Positions 8,877-16,600 of a stretch of 64,000 nucleotides of DNA are shown piece by piece. The translations under genes and the position numbers were made by a program. Position 1 is the stretch's first letter, and each line of letters starts with the position of its first letter. The notes below the pieces were generated by a model that saw only the letters and a list, made by a program, of their open reading frames with translations, was not told the origin of the DNA and made no database searches. The stretch lies in contig JAKISE010000001.1 of NCBI GenBank assembly GCA_021648745.1, positions 1-64,000 on the forward strand, given 5' to 3'. Source of the stretch: Cyclobacteriaceae bacterium (GTDB lineage: Bacteria > Bacteroidota > Bacteroidia > Cytophagales > Cyclobacteriaceae).

Positions 8877-10076
8877 TCACCCTAAATTTTCGTAAATAAC
8901 TGCAGCACCTTGCCCTACACCGATGCACATAGTAGCCAACCCAAACTTGGAACCTCTGCGTTTCATTTCGTGCAATAAAGTAGCCGAAATTCGAGTGCCA
9001 CTGGCTCCAAGAGGATGACCTATGGCAATAGAACCTCCGTTTACATTTACTTTTTCAGGGTCTAGGTCAAGTTTTTGCATACAGGCAATAGATTGAGAAG
9101 CAAAGGCTTCGTTTAGCTCAATTAAGTCTAACCCATTAATGTTTAATCCAGCCCTTTTTAGTGCTTTTTGAGTGGCTGGCACTGGGCCAACGCCCATAAT
9201 ATCGGGACTAACTCCTGCCACGGCAAAAGAAACTACCCGAGCTAATGGGGTAAGATCATACTTTTTAAGGGTTGTTTCATTCACAATGAGTGAGGCGGCT
9301 GACCCATCGTTTATGCCCGATGCATTGCCAGCAGTAACAGAGCCTTCTTTTTTAAATGCTGGTTTTAAGGAAGCCAGTTTCTCTATGGAGGAAAGCCTTG
9401 GGTGCTCATCTTTTGCAAACAAAACAGCTTCTCCTTTTCTTTGGGGAACACTTACAGGAACTAACTCATCTTTAAATTTATTAGCTTTATGAGCTTCTTC
9501 GTATTTTACTTGAGAAGAATGAGCGAATTCGTCTTGGGCTTCACGTGAAATATTCCATTTTAACGCTACGTTTTCAGCAGTCTCACCCATACTATATGGG
9601 TAGTAAAGCTCAGCCAATTTTTTATTTACAAACCGCCATCCAATAGTGGTATCGTAACTTTCCATGTTTCGACTATAAGCCGATTCGGCCTTGGCAGTTA
9701 CAAAAGGCGCCCTGCTCATACTTTCAACACCACCGGCAATATAGGCACAGCCTTCATTCAACATTAAAGCACGAGATGCATCCATAATTGACTGTAAACC
9801 TGAAGCGCATAACCGATTAACGGTAAGCCCTGCTACTTCAATGGGTAAACCTGCTAAAAGAGAAGCCATTCTAGCTACATTTCGGTTGTCTTCGCCTGCT
9901 TGGTTAGCAGCCCCTAGTATAACATCTTCAAGTGCCGATAACGGCAAATTTTGATTTCGTTGCATAAGCTCTTTAATAGCCAATGCCGCCAAATCATCTG
10001 GTCGAACAGAGGCTAGAGAACTTCCGAATTTTCCAACCGGGGTACGTAAAATATCTATAATGTAAGCTGTTTCCAT
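8877..10076 (-). CDS. Thiolase, acetyl-CoA C-acyltransferase
   Basis: A 399-residue thiolase. The nucleophilic Cys90 is in NRLCASGLQSI. The C-terminal NEAFASQ, GGSIAIGHPLGASG and MCIGVGQGAA motifs supply the His and second Cys of the active site. It could work in beta-oxidation (FadA type), acetoacetyl-CoA formation or aromatic degradation (PcaF type); no neighbouring pathway gene decides. The downstream same-strand genes truA and the ABC exporter are functionally unrelated. Confidence 0.95.
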   Translation of the reverse strand: METAYIIDILRTPVGKFGSSLASVRPDDLAALAIKELMQRNQNLPLSALEDVILGAANQAGEDNRNVARMASLLAGLPIEVAGLTVNRLCASGLQSIMDASRALMLNEGCAYIAGGVESMSRAPFVTAKAESAYSRNMESYDTTIGWRFVNKKLAELYYPYSMGETAENVALKWNISREAQDEFAHSSQVKYEEAHKANKFKDELVPVSVPQRKGEAVLFAKDEHPRLSSIEKLASLKPAFKKEGSVTAGNASGINDGSAASLIVNETTLKKYDLTPLARVVSFAVAGVSPDIMGVGPVPATQKALKRAGLNINGLDLIELNEAFASQSIACMQKLDLDPEKVNVNGGSIAIGHPLGASGTRISATLLHEMKRRGSKFGLATMCIGVGQGAAVIYENLG

Positions 10077-10103
10077 TTCTACAGTTTTTGATATTGATTT
10101 TTA

Positions 10104-10111
10104 TACCTTTG
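10104..10111 (+). promoter_or_regulatory. Putative -7 box TACCTTTG
   Basis: An exact match to the Bacteroidota -7 consensus TAnnTTTG, 25 bp before the DUF4293 start codon. A TTTG-like -33 at the usual distance is not obvious (the nearest TTTTTG is too close). Confidence 0.5.
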
Positions 10112-10135
10112 CTAACTTATAATATAGTTTCAAAG

Positions 10136-10588
10136 ATGATACAAAGAATTCAAACAATCTTTCTTTTTTTAGTAGTTGTACTACTCATTACTTTTAATTT
10201 TTTGCCTTATTGGCAAAGCAATGCGGAGGATATTACTCTATTTTCTTATGGCTACCAATTTACCAATGGCGAAAACCTTGTACTTGAATTTGGGCTCTAC
10301 ACAGCTGTTGCAGTACTATCTAGTATTGGAGCTTTAGTTGCCCTTATTGAGATTTTTATGCATAAAAACCGCATGCTTCAAATGATGATGAGTGTAATCA
10401 ATTCATTTATTATGATGATTACCATTGGCTTGATGGCATATTTTATCTACGAACTGCAAAAATCTACTCCAGGCAAGTTTGAACCTGGTTCTTTTACACT
10501 TGCCATGGCCATGTTTATGAACATTCTTGCCCGTAGATTTATTCAAAAAGACGAAAATTTGGTAAGAAGTGTGGATAGGATTAGGTAA
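10136..10588 (+). CDS. DUF4293 family membrane protein
   Basis: I placed the start at the ATG of MIQRIQTIF, which is the conserved N-terminus of the family, not at the upstream in-frame ATG at 10088. The 150-residue protein has four hydrophobic segments and the conserved C-terminal RFIQKDENLVRSVDRIR. DUF4293 proteins are widespread in Bacteroidota and have no known function. The gene is divergent from thiolase and is followed by an intrinsic terminator. Confidence 0.9.
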   Translation: MIQRIQTIFLFLVVVLLITFNFLPYWQSNAEDITLFSYGYQFTNGENLVLEFGLYTAVAVLSSIGALVALIEIFMHKNRMLQMMMSVINSFIMMITIGLMAYFIYELQKSTPGKFEPGSFTLAMAMFMNILARRFIQKDENLVRSVDRIR

Positions 10589-10609
10589 ACCATATTTTTA
10601 ACCTGTTGC

Positions 10610-10640
10610 ACCTAATAGCCAAAAATTATTAGGTTTTTTT
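10610..10640 (+). terminator. Intrinsic terminator after DUF4293 gene
   Basis: A stem ACCTAATA/TATTAGGT around a short AT-rich loop is followed directly by a run of seven T. It ends the DUF4293 transcript and separates it from the tracrRNA running the other way. Confidence 0.85.
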
Positions 10641-10645
10641 ATGCC

Positions 10646-10740
10646 AAAAAATAAGCCCCACGGAGTACGCAGGGCTTAAGAGTTTCCCCTACGGCATATA
10701 GCCTTATTGTGAAAAGATTTCAAAAGGATAAAATCTTATA
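10646..10740 (-). ncRNA. Predicted tracrRNA of the type II-C system
   Basis: Read on the minus strand, this stretch has the full order of a tracrRNA. First comes an anti-repeat (CCTTTTGAAATCTTTTCACA), then the nexus-like AAGGCTATATGCC hairpin, then a terminator hairpin with stem AAGCCC/GGGCTT (10672-10677 with 10653-10658) and six T. The anti-repeat pairs with the CRISPR repeat at 16776-16826: TTGTG and the 12-mer GATTTCAAAAGG match exactly, with a 2x2 internal loop and G-U pairs between and beside them. A -7-like TACCTTTA at 10752-10745 puts the 5' end near 10740. It is divergent from cas9. Exact ends are estimates. Confidence 0.85.
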
Positions 10741-10780
10741 CGTGTAAAGGTATTAAAAACATGATAGTTATTCTTATTTT

Positions 10781-10810
10781 TTTGATATTAATTCCTATAT
10801 TGTAGGTTTA
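10781..10810 (+). promoter_or_regulatory. Putative cas9 promoter
   Basis: TTTG at 10781-10784 and TAGGTTTA at 10803-10810 are separated by 18 bp, close to the Bacteroidota consensus TTTG-N19-TAnnTTTG (last base A instead of G). The transcript would start near 10816, giving a leader of only about 11 nt and no Shine-Dalgarno. Confidence 0.5.
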
Positions 10811-10826
10811 AACGAACCTACAATAT
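10797..10826. promoter_or_regulatory. Perfect 12-bp inverted repeat at the cas9 start
   Basis: ATATTGTAGGTT (10797-10808) and its exact complement AACCTACAATAT (10815-10826) flank the 6-base spacer TAAACG. The right arm ends one base before the ATG at 10828. The repeat covers the putative -7 box and start site, so it suits an operator; if transcription begins further upstream it would form a hairpin over the initiation region. There is no T-run, so it is not a terminator. Confidence 0.8.
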
Positions 10827-10827
10827 A

Positions 10828-13800
10828 ATGGCAAAAACATTAGGACTCGATTTAGGCACCAATAGCATTGGTTGGGCGTTGGTTGATGAGGCTAAAAACA
10901 AAATACTCGGCATTGGCAGTAGAATTTTCCCTGAAGGAGTTGAGAATTTAGGAGAGGGAGAAGGAAGAGAAACTTCAAAAAATGCGAGTAGGACAGATGC
11001 TAGAGGGACGAGAAGGCAATTTTTTAGAAGACGACTGAGAAAAAGATATTTGTTACGAGAGCTAGCCATAAATAATTTATGTCCAATACCTTTTGAAAAA
11101 GTTAAAATTTGGTCAAATAATGAAATATTTAATGACGTGCTATTTAAAGAGTGGGTTCGGTTAAATCCATATCATCTAAGAGCTATGGCCATACATAACG
11201 AGATTTCTTTGTTTGAGTTAGGTCGTATTTTTTATCACATAATACAACGAAGAGGCTTTTTGAGTAATAGCAGAAGTGCAGGAAGTGATGAAAAAGAAGA
11301 TAGCATAATTTTTAAAGGAAATGCTAAAATTGGGAAAACAGGTATTTCTGAAACACAAGAAAATATTGAAAATTATAAAACATTAGGTTCTTATTTGAAT
11401 CATATACAGCCAAAAGATTTAGAGCCTTTTAAGCAAAATTTAGAACGGATAAGAAATAGATATACCACTCGCCAAATGTATATTGATGAGTTTGAAATGA
11501 TTTGGGAAAAGCAAAAAACATTTCATAAAGAACTAACCGAAGAATTAAAGTCTTTATTAGGCGGAAGAAAAAAAGATGGGTACAATGATGATGGAATATT
11601 ATTTCATCAGCGACCATTACGCTCTCAAAAACATTTGGTAGGTAATTGCACGTTTGAAACCAAAAAAACAAAATGCCAGTTAAGTGCTATTCCTTTTGAA
11701 GAATTTAGGGTTTATCAGTGGGTAAATACAGTAGAGTGTAATGGTAAAAAACTACGTAAAGAAGAACGAGAAATTTTAGTTAAACAACTTTTTAGTAAAG
11801 AAAAAGTAAGGTTTATGGCTTTGCGAAAAGCTATAAAAAAAGCAGACAATTTTTATCAATTCAATTATAAAGATGATGATAATATTGTTGGAACACATAC
11901 CATAAGTCAACTATCAAATAAAAAATATTTTGGTGCCAATTGGTTTGAGTTTAACGAAAAAGAACAGGAAGATATTTGGCATATACTTTACTTTTTTGAA
12001 GATAAAGACAAGTTGGAAAAATATGCTAAAGAAAAATGGAGTTTTGATGAAGAAAAAGCTAAAAAAATATCCAATATTAATTTAAAGGATGGTTATTCAA
12101 ATCTAAGCAGAAAAGCAATTAATAATATTTTGCCATTTTTAAAACAAGATTTTACGTATGATTTGGCAGTTGTACTTGGAGGAATAACAAATGCTTTTGG
12201 TGAAGATTGGGACTTGCTTGGTGACGATAAACGAAATTTAATTATAGACAACATTTATGATATTGTTAGAAACCGTAAGAAAGGCGGATTTATTGATACA
12301 TTAAAAGAGTTCTTAAAAAAAGATTATGGGTTAACAGAAAAACAACTTAAAAAGCTCTATCATCATTCTGCAAGTATTGAAACAAATGAAATTTTAGACA
12401 AATTGCCATTAGGAAAGAATGCAGATAAAGAAATACAAAGCATTAGAAATCCTATTGTAATATCTGCTCTTTTTGAAATAAGAAAGTTGGTTAACGAAAT
12501 TATTGATGATTACGGAAAACCTGACCAAATAAAAGTAGAGTTGGCACGTGATTTAAAAATTTCTAAAACCAAACGAAACGAAATTAGACGTGAACAGAAA
12601 AGATTAGAAGGAGAAAATGATAGGGTAAAAGCAGAACTAGATTACATTGGACAGAGATATACACATGATAATATTTTAAAATATAAATTGTGGGAGGAGT
12701 GTAATAAAACTTGTCCTTATACAGGAAAACAAATTGAAGTTTCACAACTCTTTTCGGGTAAAGTTCAAATTGAACATATTATGCCTTGGAGTAGGTCGTT
12801 AAACGATAGTTTTATGAATAAAACCTTATGCTTTGCCGATGAAAATAGAGCCAAAGGAGATTTAACACCTTATGAGTTTTACAGTAAACAAGGAGAAGAA
12901 AAATGGAAAAAAATAAAAACACAAGCATTAAGTAGTTTTAAAAATAAAAAAGGTTACCCAAATGCTTATCAAAAGTTTAAGCAGTTTGTTAAGCAAAAGC
13001 ACGATGATGATTTTATTAGCCGACAGCTAAACGATACCCGTTACATTAGTAAAGAAGCTAAAAATTATTTAAGCAAAATATGTAATAGTGTACAGGTGGC
13101 ACCAGGGCAAATGACTGCCAACCTCCGTCAAAAATGGGGTTTAAACTCAATTTTGAACGATGAAAATACTAAAAGTAGAGATGACCACAGGCATCACGCA
13201 GTTGATGCATTGGTAATGGCCTGTTCTACCCAGAGTCATTTACAAGAATTGAGCAAATGGAACCGTTACAACAGAACATCTGATTTAAAAGATTTTTCAA
13301 TGCCTTGGAATAACTTTAGGCAAGATGCCGAAAAAGCCATTAATCAAATTTTGGTGTCACATAAAAAAAGCCATAATATTTTAACTGTCAGAAACTCTAA
13401 AACTAAAAAAGGTGGAGTTGAATATAGTAATATTGGAGTAGCGGCTAGGGGACAATTACATAAAGAAACTGTTTTTGGGAAACGACAATCTCCTAATAGC
13501 GAAGAAGCTTATCATGTAAGAAAACCAATAGAAAGTTTAACTACCAACAAACAGGTTGATAAAGTAGTTGACCCGATTATTCGCAAATTAGTACTGAATA
13601 GAATAGAAGAGCTAGGTGGTTTTGAAAATGAGAAAAACATACCGAAAGAAACCTTTTATGTAGTTGATGAAAATGGAATGGCTCAGCCTCAAATATTTTT
13701 ACCTAATAAAAATGGAGAGCCAGTGCCAGTTAAAAAAGTACGGTTAAAAGAAAATATTGGAGGTGCAGAAAAATTGAAAGAGATTAACCAATATGTGAAT

Positions 13801-14232
13801 CCTAGAAATAATCATCACGTACTAATTTACAAAAACGAAAAAGGCGAATTAAAAGAAGATATTATTACCTTTTGGACAGCAGTTGAACGTAAAAAACAAA
13901 AACAACCCGTTGTACAGTTACCTCCTAAGGATAGAAACGGAGAAATTGTTACAACCCTACAAATTAACGATACATTTTTACTGGGGCTAGTTGATGATGA
14001 GATTGACTGGAATAACCTTAATAAAACATTATTACAAAAACATTTGTATCGCGTGCAAAAATTTACATCTGGTGACTATTATTTCAGAAAACATTTAGAG
14101 AGCAAATTAGATGGTAAATTAGGAGAATCCTACGAATATATAAAAGGTTTTGGAGAAGGCAAAACAGGGTGGCTTACATTTAACCCAATAAAAGTTAAAA
14201 TCACCCCAACAGGTAAAATTGAAAAAATGTAG
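10828..14232 (+). CDS. cas9: Type II-C CRISPR-associated endonuclease Cas9
   Basis: A 1134-residue Cas9, the RNA-guided nuclease that cuts both strands of target DNA. RuvC-I is LGLDLGTNSIGWAL with Asp8. The arginine-rich bridge helix is near residues 55-75 (RTDARGTRRQFFRRRLRKRY). RuvC-II has Glu571 in IKVELARDLK. The HNH domain has His650 in QIEHIMPWSRS and the Asn residues of FMNKT and DENRAKGD. RuvC-III has His790 and Asp793 in HHAVDALVMA. All catalytic positions are present, so it looks active. It is shorter than many Bacteroidota Cas9 proteins (often about 1350-1500 residues), in the compact II-C range. The PAM cannot be read from the sequence. A transposase separates it from cas1-cas2. 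Confidence 0.98.
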   Translation: MAKTLGLDLGTNSIGWALVDEAKNKILGIGSRIFPEGVENLGEGEGRETSKNASRTDARGTRRQFFRRRLRKRYLLRELAINNLCPIPFEKVKIWSNNEIFNDVLFKEWVRLNPYHLRAMAIHNEISLFELGRIFYHIIQRRGFLSNSRSAGSDEKEDSIIFKGNAKIGKTGISETQENIENYKTLGSYLNHIQPKDLEPFKQNLERIRNRYTTRQMYIDEFEMIWEKQKTFHKELTEELKSLLGGRKKDGYNDDGILFHQRPLRSQKHLVGNCTFETKKTKCQLSAIPFEEFRVYQWVNTVECNGKKLRKEEREILVKQLFSKEKVRFMALRKAIKKADNFYQFNYKDDDNIVGTHTISQLSNKKYFGANWFEFNEKEQEDIWHILYFFEDKDKLEKYAKEKWSFDEEKAKKISNINLKDGYSNLSRKAINNILPFLKQDFTYDLAVVLGGITNAFGEDWDLLGDDKRNLIIDNIYDIVRNRKKGGFIDTLKEFLKKDYGLTEKQLKKLYHHSASIETNEILDKLPLGKNADKEIQSIRNPIVISALFEIRKLVNEIIDDYGKPDQIKVELARDLKISKTKRNEIRREQKRLEGENDRVKAELDYIGQRYTHDNILKYKLWEECNKTCPYTGKQIEVSQLFSGKVQIEHIMPWSRSLNDSFMNKTLCFADENRAKGDLTPYEFYSKQGEEKWKKIKTQALSSFKNKKGYPNAYQKFKQFVKQKHDDDFISRQLNDTRYISKEAKNYLSKICNSVQVAPGQMTANLRQKWGLNSILNDENTKSRDDHRHHAVDALVMACSTQSHLQELSKWNRYNRTSDLKDFSMPWNNFRQDAEKAINQILVSHKKSHNILTVRNSKTKKGGVEYSNIGVAARGQLHKETVFGKRQSPNSEEAYHVRKPIESLTTNKQVDKVVDPIIRKLVLNRIEELGGFENEKNIPKETFYVVDENGMAQPQIFLPNKNGEPVPVKKVRLKENIGGAEKLKEINQYVNPRNNHHVLIYKNEKGELKEDIITFWTAVERKKQKQPVVQLPPKDRNGEIVTTLQINDTFLLGLVDDEIDWNNLNKTLLQKHLYRVQKFTSGDYYFRKHLESKLDGKLGESYEYIKGFGEGKTGWLTFNPIKVKITPTGKIEKM

Positions 14233-14246
14233 TAATAACTATTAAA

Positions 14247-14281
14247 TACACCTGTCAGGTTTTTAAAACCTGACAGGTGTA
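14247..14281. repeat. REP-like palindrome, left of transposase
   Basis: Perfect 17-bp arms (TACACCTGTCAGGTTTT and its complement) flank a single central T. It lies between the cas9 stop and the transposase start. The core CCTGTCAGG/CCTGACAGG recurs in palindromes inside and to the right of the transposase and, diverged, after cas2. This is the pattern of REP elements carried by REP-associated tyrosine transposases. Confidence 0.85.
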
Positions 14282-14482
14282 CAACGCACAAAAAATGGAC
14301 GTAAACACGTACTATCATATTTACAACCGAGCCAACGGCAACGAAAACTTGTTTCGCAGCGATGAAAATTATGAATATTTTTTAAAGAAATGGGGAGAAT
14401 ACATATCGGATATTGCAGATACGTACGCCTATTGCTTAATGCCCAACCATTTTCATTTTTTGATAAAAACTAAAACTGAAAT

Positions 14483-14689
14483 AGAATTAAAATACCTAAC
14501 AACCTGAGTTCGACCTAAGGAATGCTGCCAGAAAAGAAGATAGTAGGTGAAATTTCCCTAAACTTCCTCAAATTTCTTTGAATTAACTCGTTAGTCCTGC
14601 ATAAATTTGAGTTGTTTACGAAATTTTCACTTAAAGCTGACAGTATTCCTTAGGTCGAACTCAGGTTAACAGGTTTTGGAAACCTGTTA
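14483..14689. repeat. REP-like palindrome inside the transposase, split by MITE copy 2
   Basis: Joining the flanks of the MITE after removing one TAACA duplicate recreates a perfect 18-bp-arm palindrome: AAAATACCTAACAGGTTT, TGG, then the exact complement. It lies in frame within the transposase and encodes the residues around YLTGFGNLLGIL. The left arm ends with the target duplication at 14501, and the rest resumes at 14667. Confidence 0.85.
14502..14666 (+). mobile_element. MITE family 1, copy 2 (internally deleted, 165 bp)
   Basis: Terminal inverted repeats ACCTGAGTTCGACCTAAGGA and its complement mark both ends. The 5-bp target duplication TAACA flanks it (14497-14501 and 14667-14671). Compared with copy 3 it lacks about 95-100 bp between two short GTGAaATT/GTGAgATT direct repeats, consistent with deletion by slippage. 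No coding capacity. Confidence 0.92.
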
Positions 14690-15048
14690 GGTATTTTAAA
14701 GCAGCCCTTTAGCAATTTATTTAATGGCTATGCCAAAGCATTTAACAATATGTACGACCGAAAGGGCAGTTTATTTCAGAGGCCATTTAAACAAAAACCC
14801 ATTGATTCAGAAACTTATCTAAAAGAGGTGATATTTTACATTCATCACAATCCGGTACATCATGGATTTACCGAGCGCATGGAAGATTGGCCTTACAGCA
14901 GTTTTCCAGCATTATTAACAGATAAGTTGACCATGTTAAAAAGAAAGGCGGTGCAAGAACTACTTGGTGGCAAGGCAAATGCGAGAAAATTTCACGACTG
15001 CGCTATTAAAAATTTGGATAAGCTAGAAATGGAATTTACCTAATCAAC

Positions 15049-15347
15049 AGACCTGACAACCTGAGTTCGACCTAAGGAATGCTGCCAGAAAATAAGATAG
15101 TAGGTGAGATTTTGGAAATAAAAAGTGAAAAAATAATGGATTATTTTAAGATTTTTATTACTAAAAGATTGCCTGCTAGATATTTTCCCTTGGGCTTTAG
15201 TGAAATTTCCCTAAACTTCCTCAAATTTATTTGAATTAACTCGTTAGTCCTACATAAATTTGAGTCGTTTATGAAATTTTCACTTAAAGCTGACAGTATT
15301 CCTTAGGTCGAACTCAGATTGACAGGTTTTTAAAACCTGTCAGGTCT
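15049..15347. repeat. REP-like palindrome right of transposase, split by MITE copy 3
   Basis: The left flank AGACCTGACA (15049-15058) and the right flank from 15325 join, after removal of one TGACA duplicate, to a perfect palindrome with 16-bp arms (AGACCTGACAGGTTTT) around one T. It sits between the transposase stop and the cas1 start and mirrors the palindrome at 14247-14281. Confidence 0.85.
15059..15319 (+). mobile_element. MITE family 1, copy 3 (261 bp)
   Basis: The best full-length copy in the window. It starts ACCTGAGTTCGACCTAAGGA and ends with the complement (one mismatch, CTCAGAT). Target duplication TGACA lies at 15054-15058 and 15320-15324. It lacks any open frame of note and must depend on a transposase encoded elsewhere. 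It lies in the leader region of cas1 and may affect cas1-cas2 transcription. Confidence 0.93.
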
Positions 15348-15357
15348 CAAAAAAACT

Positions 15358-16248
15358 ATGCTAAAACGAACCTTATTCTTTGGAAACCCTTACCACCTAA
15401 GCGTAAAAAACAAGCAATTAAAAGTTGTAGATAAAAATACAGACGAAGAAAAAACAATACCAATAGAAGATATTGGTTTTATTGTTTTTGAACACGCTCA
15501 AATTACATTTACTCAATTTGTAATACAACTTTTGGCTGAAAATAATACGGCTGTTATTTTTTGCGATGCGAAATATCATCCTAGCTCTATGCTATTGCAT
15601 TTAGATGCCCATAATTTACAAGGGGAACAATTTAGGCATCAGGTACAAGCCTCAGAACCACTTAAAAAGCAATTATGGAAACAAACCATAATAGCAAAAA
15701 TTAAAAACCAAGCAAACCTGCTAGATTTAGTAGGTAGAGATGGGCAGGCTTTGCATTATATGGCCACACAAGTAAAAAGTGGCGATGTAGGAGGTATTGA
15801 GGCTAAAGCAGCTCGAAAATACTGGCAGCGATTGTTTCCCGTTGATTTTACCCGAAACCGCTATGGTAATGCCCCAAACCCTGCTTTAAATTATGGCTAC
15901 GCTATTTTACGAGCTGCTACTGCAAGAGCATTAGCGGGTAGTGGGCTCCTAGCTACTTTGGGCATTCATCATCATAATAGGTATAATGCCTTTGCACTTG
16001 CCGATGATATTATGGAACCCTACAGACCTTATGTTGATTTAGTAGTAACAGATATGTTAGAAGAGGGGCTTGATACAGAAGTATTAAATAGCCCGGAAAA
16101 AGCATGGCTACTGGATTTATTAACAATGGATGTTCGCATGAATAAAACAAAACGCCCTCTTATGGTGGCCTTAAGCCAAACCACTGCCTCTCTTGCTCGG
16201 TGTTTTAGTGGAGAAGCAAACAAAGTGAATTATCCTAGTTTAACATGA
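15358..16248 (+). CDS. cas1: CRISPR-associated endonuclease Cas1, type II
   Basis: A 296-residue Cas1, the integrase of the spacer-acquisition complex with Cas2. The metal-binding residues are present: Glu148 in GGIEAKAARKYW, His205 in GIHHHNRYNAF and Glu220 in ADDIMEPYRPYVD. Length and motif spacing fit type II Cas1. The ATG is 11 bp beyond the right REP palindrome. The stop overlaps the cas2 start as ATGA, so the pair is translationally coupled. With the transposase and MITEs upstream, its promoter is probably not shared with cas9. Confidence 0.97.
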   Translation: MLKRTLFFGNPYHLSVKNKQLKVVDKNTDEEKTIPIEDIGFIVFEHAQITFTQFVIQLLAENNTAVIFCDAKYHPSSMLLHLDAHNLQGEQFRHQVQASEPLKKQLWKQTIIAKIKNQANLLDLVGRDGQALHYMATQVKSGDVGGIEAKAARKYWQRLFPVDFTRNRYGNAPNPALNYGYAILRAATARALAGSGLLATLGIHHHNRYNAFALADDIMEPYRPYVDLVVTDMLEEGLDTEVLNSPEKAWLLDLLTMDVRMNKTKRPLMVALSQTTASLARCFSGEANKVNYPSLT

Positions 16249-16586
16249 TTTCTCATGCTCGTTTAAATGCATATCGTATTATGTGGTTATTTGTGCTTTT
16301 CGATTTACCAACTAACACCAAAAAAGAACGTAGAAATGCCTCTCAATTTCGCAAAAATTTGCTAAAAGATGGGTTTACCATGATGCAATATAGTGTATAT
16401 GTAAGGCATTGTGCTAGCCGCCAAAGCACGCAAGTGCATATAAAACGTATAAAATCTATGTTGCTAAGTGCCGGCAAAGTGAGCATTGTTCAAATTACGG
16501 ACAAGCAATATGGGTTAATAGACAATTACTGGGGCAAAACAGGTAAACCTATTGAAAAGCCACCCAACCAATTAGAAATGTTTTAA
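16245..16586 (+). CDS. cas2: CRISPR-associated endoribonuclease-like Cas2
   Basis: A 113-residue Cas2 that forms the adaptation complex with Cas1. The ferredoxin-like fold starts at YRIMWLFVLFDLPTNTKKER, with the conserved Asp in FDLP. FRKNLLKDGFTMMQYSVYVR follows, typical of type II Cas2. It overlaps cas1 by four bases. Downstream lie REP remnants, a terminator and a single CRISPR repeat. Confidence 0.97.
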   Translation: MISHARLNAYRIMWLFVLFDLPTNTKKERRNASQFRKNLLKDGFTMMQYSVYVRHCASRQSTQVHIKRIKSMLLSAGKVSIVQITDKQYGLIDNYWGKTGKPIEKPPNQLEMF

Positions 16587-16600
16587 CCTACTATTCATAA

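Larger units (their letters stand above)
14295..15043 (+). pseudogene. REP-associated tyrosine (HUH, Y1) transposase, split by a MITE
   Basis: A RAYT of the Y1_Tnp (PF01797) family, single-stranded-DNA transposases related to IS200/IS605 TnpA. The N-terminal half (MDVNTYYHIYNRANGNENLF) holds the HUH motif in CLMPNHFHFLIK. The C-terminal half holds the probable catalytic Tyr in VIFYIHHNPVHHGF and the family sequence RKGSLFQRPFK. MITE copy 2 (14502-14666) interrupts it: the ACC TGA of the MITE end stops the first half. Removing the MITE and one 5-bp duplication leaves 579 bp, an unbroken frame of 192 residues, so the gene was intact before insertion. I start at 14295 (MDVN), not at 14277, because the family begins there. 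It separates cas9 from cas1. Confidence 0.92.

Noticed and set aside
14277..14294. Start of the transposase at the ATG inside the REP palindrome
   Set aside because: The family begins near MDVNTYYHIYNR; the extra residues come from the palindrome.
14750..15043. Separate 97-residue gene
   Set aside because: It is the C-terminal half of the MITE-split transposase; the frame continues upstream to the MITE and has no own start of family type.
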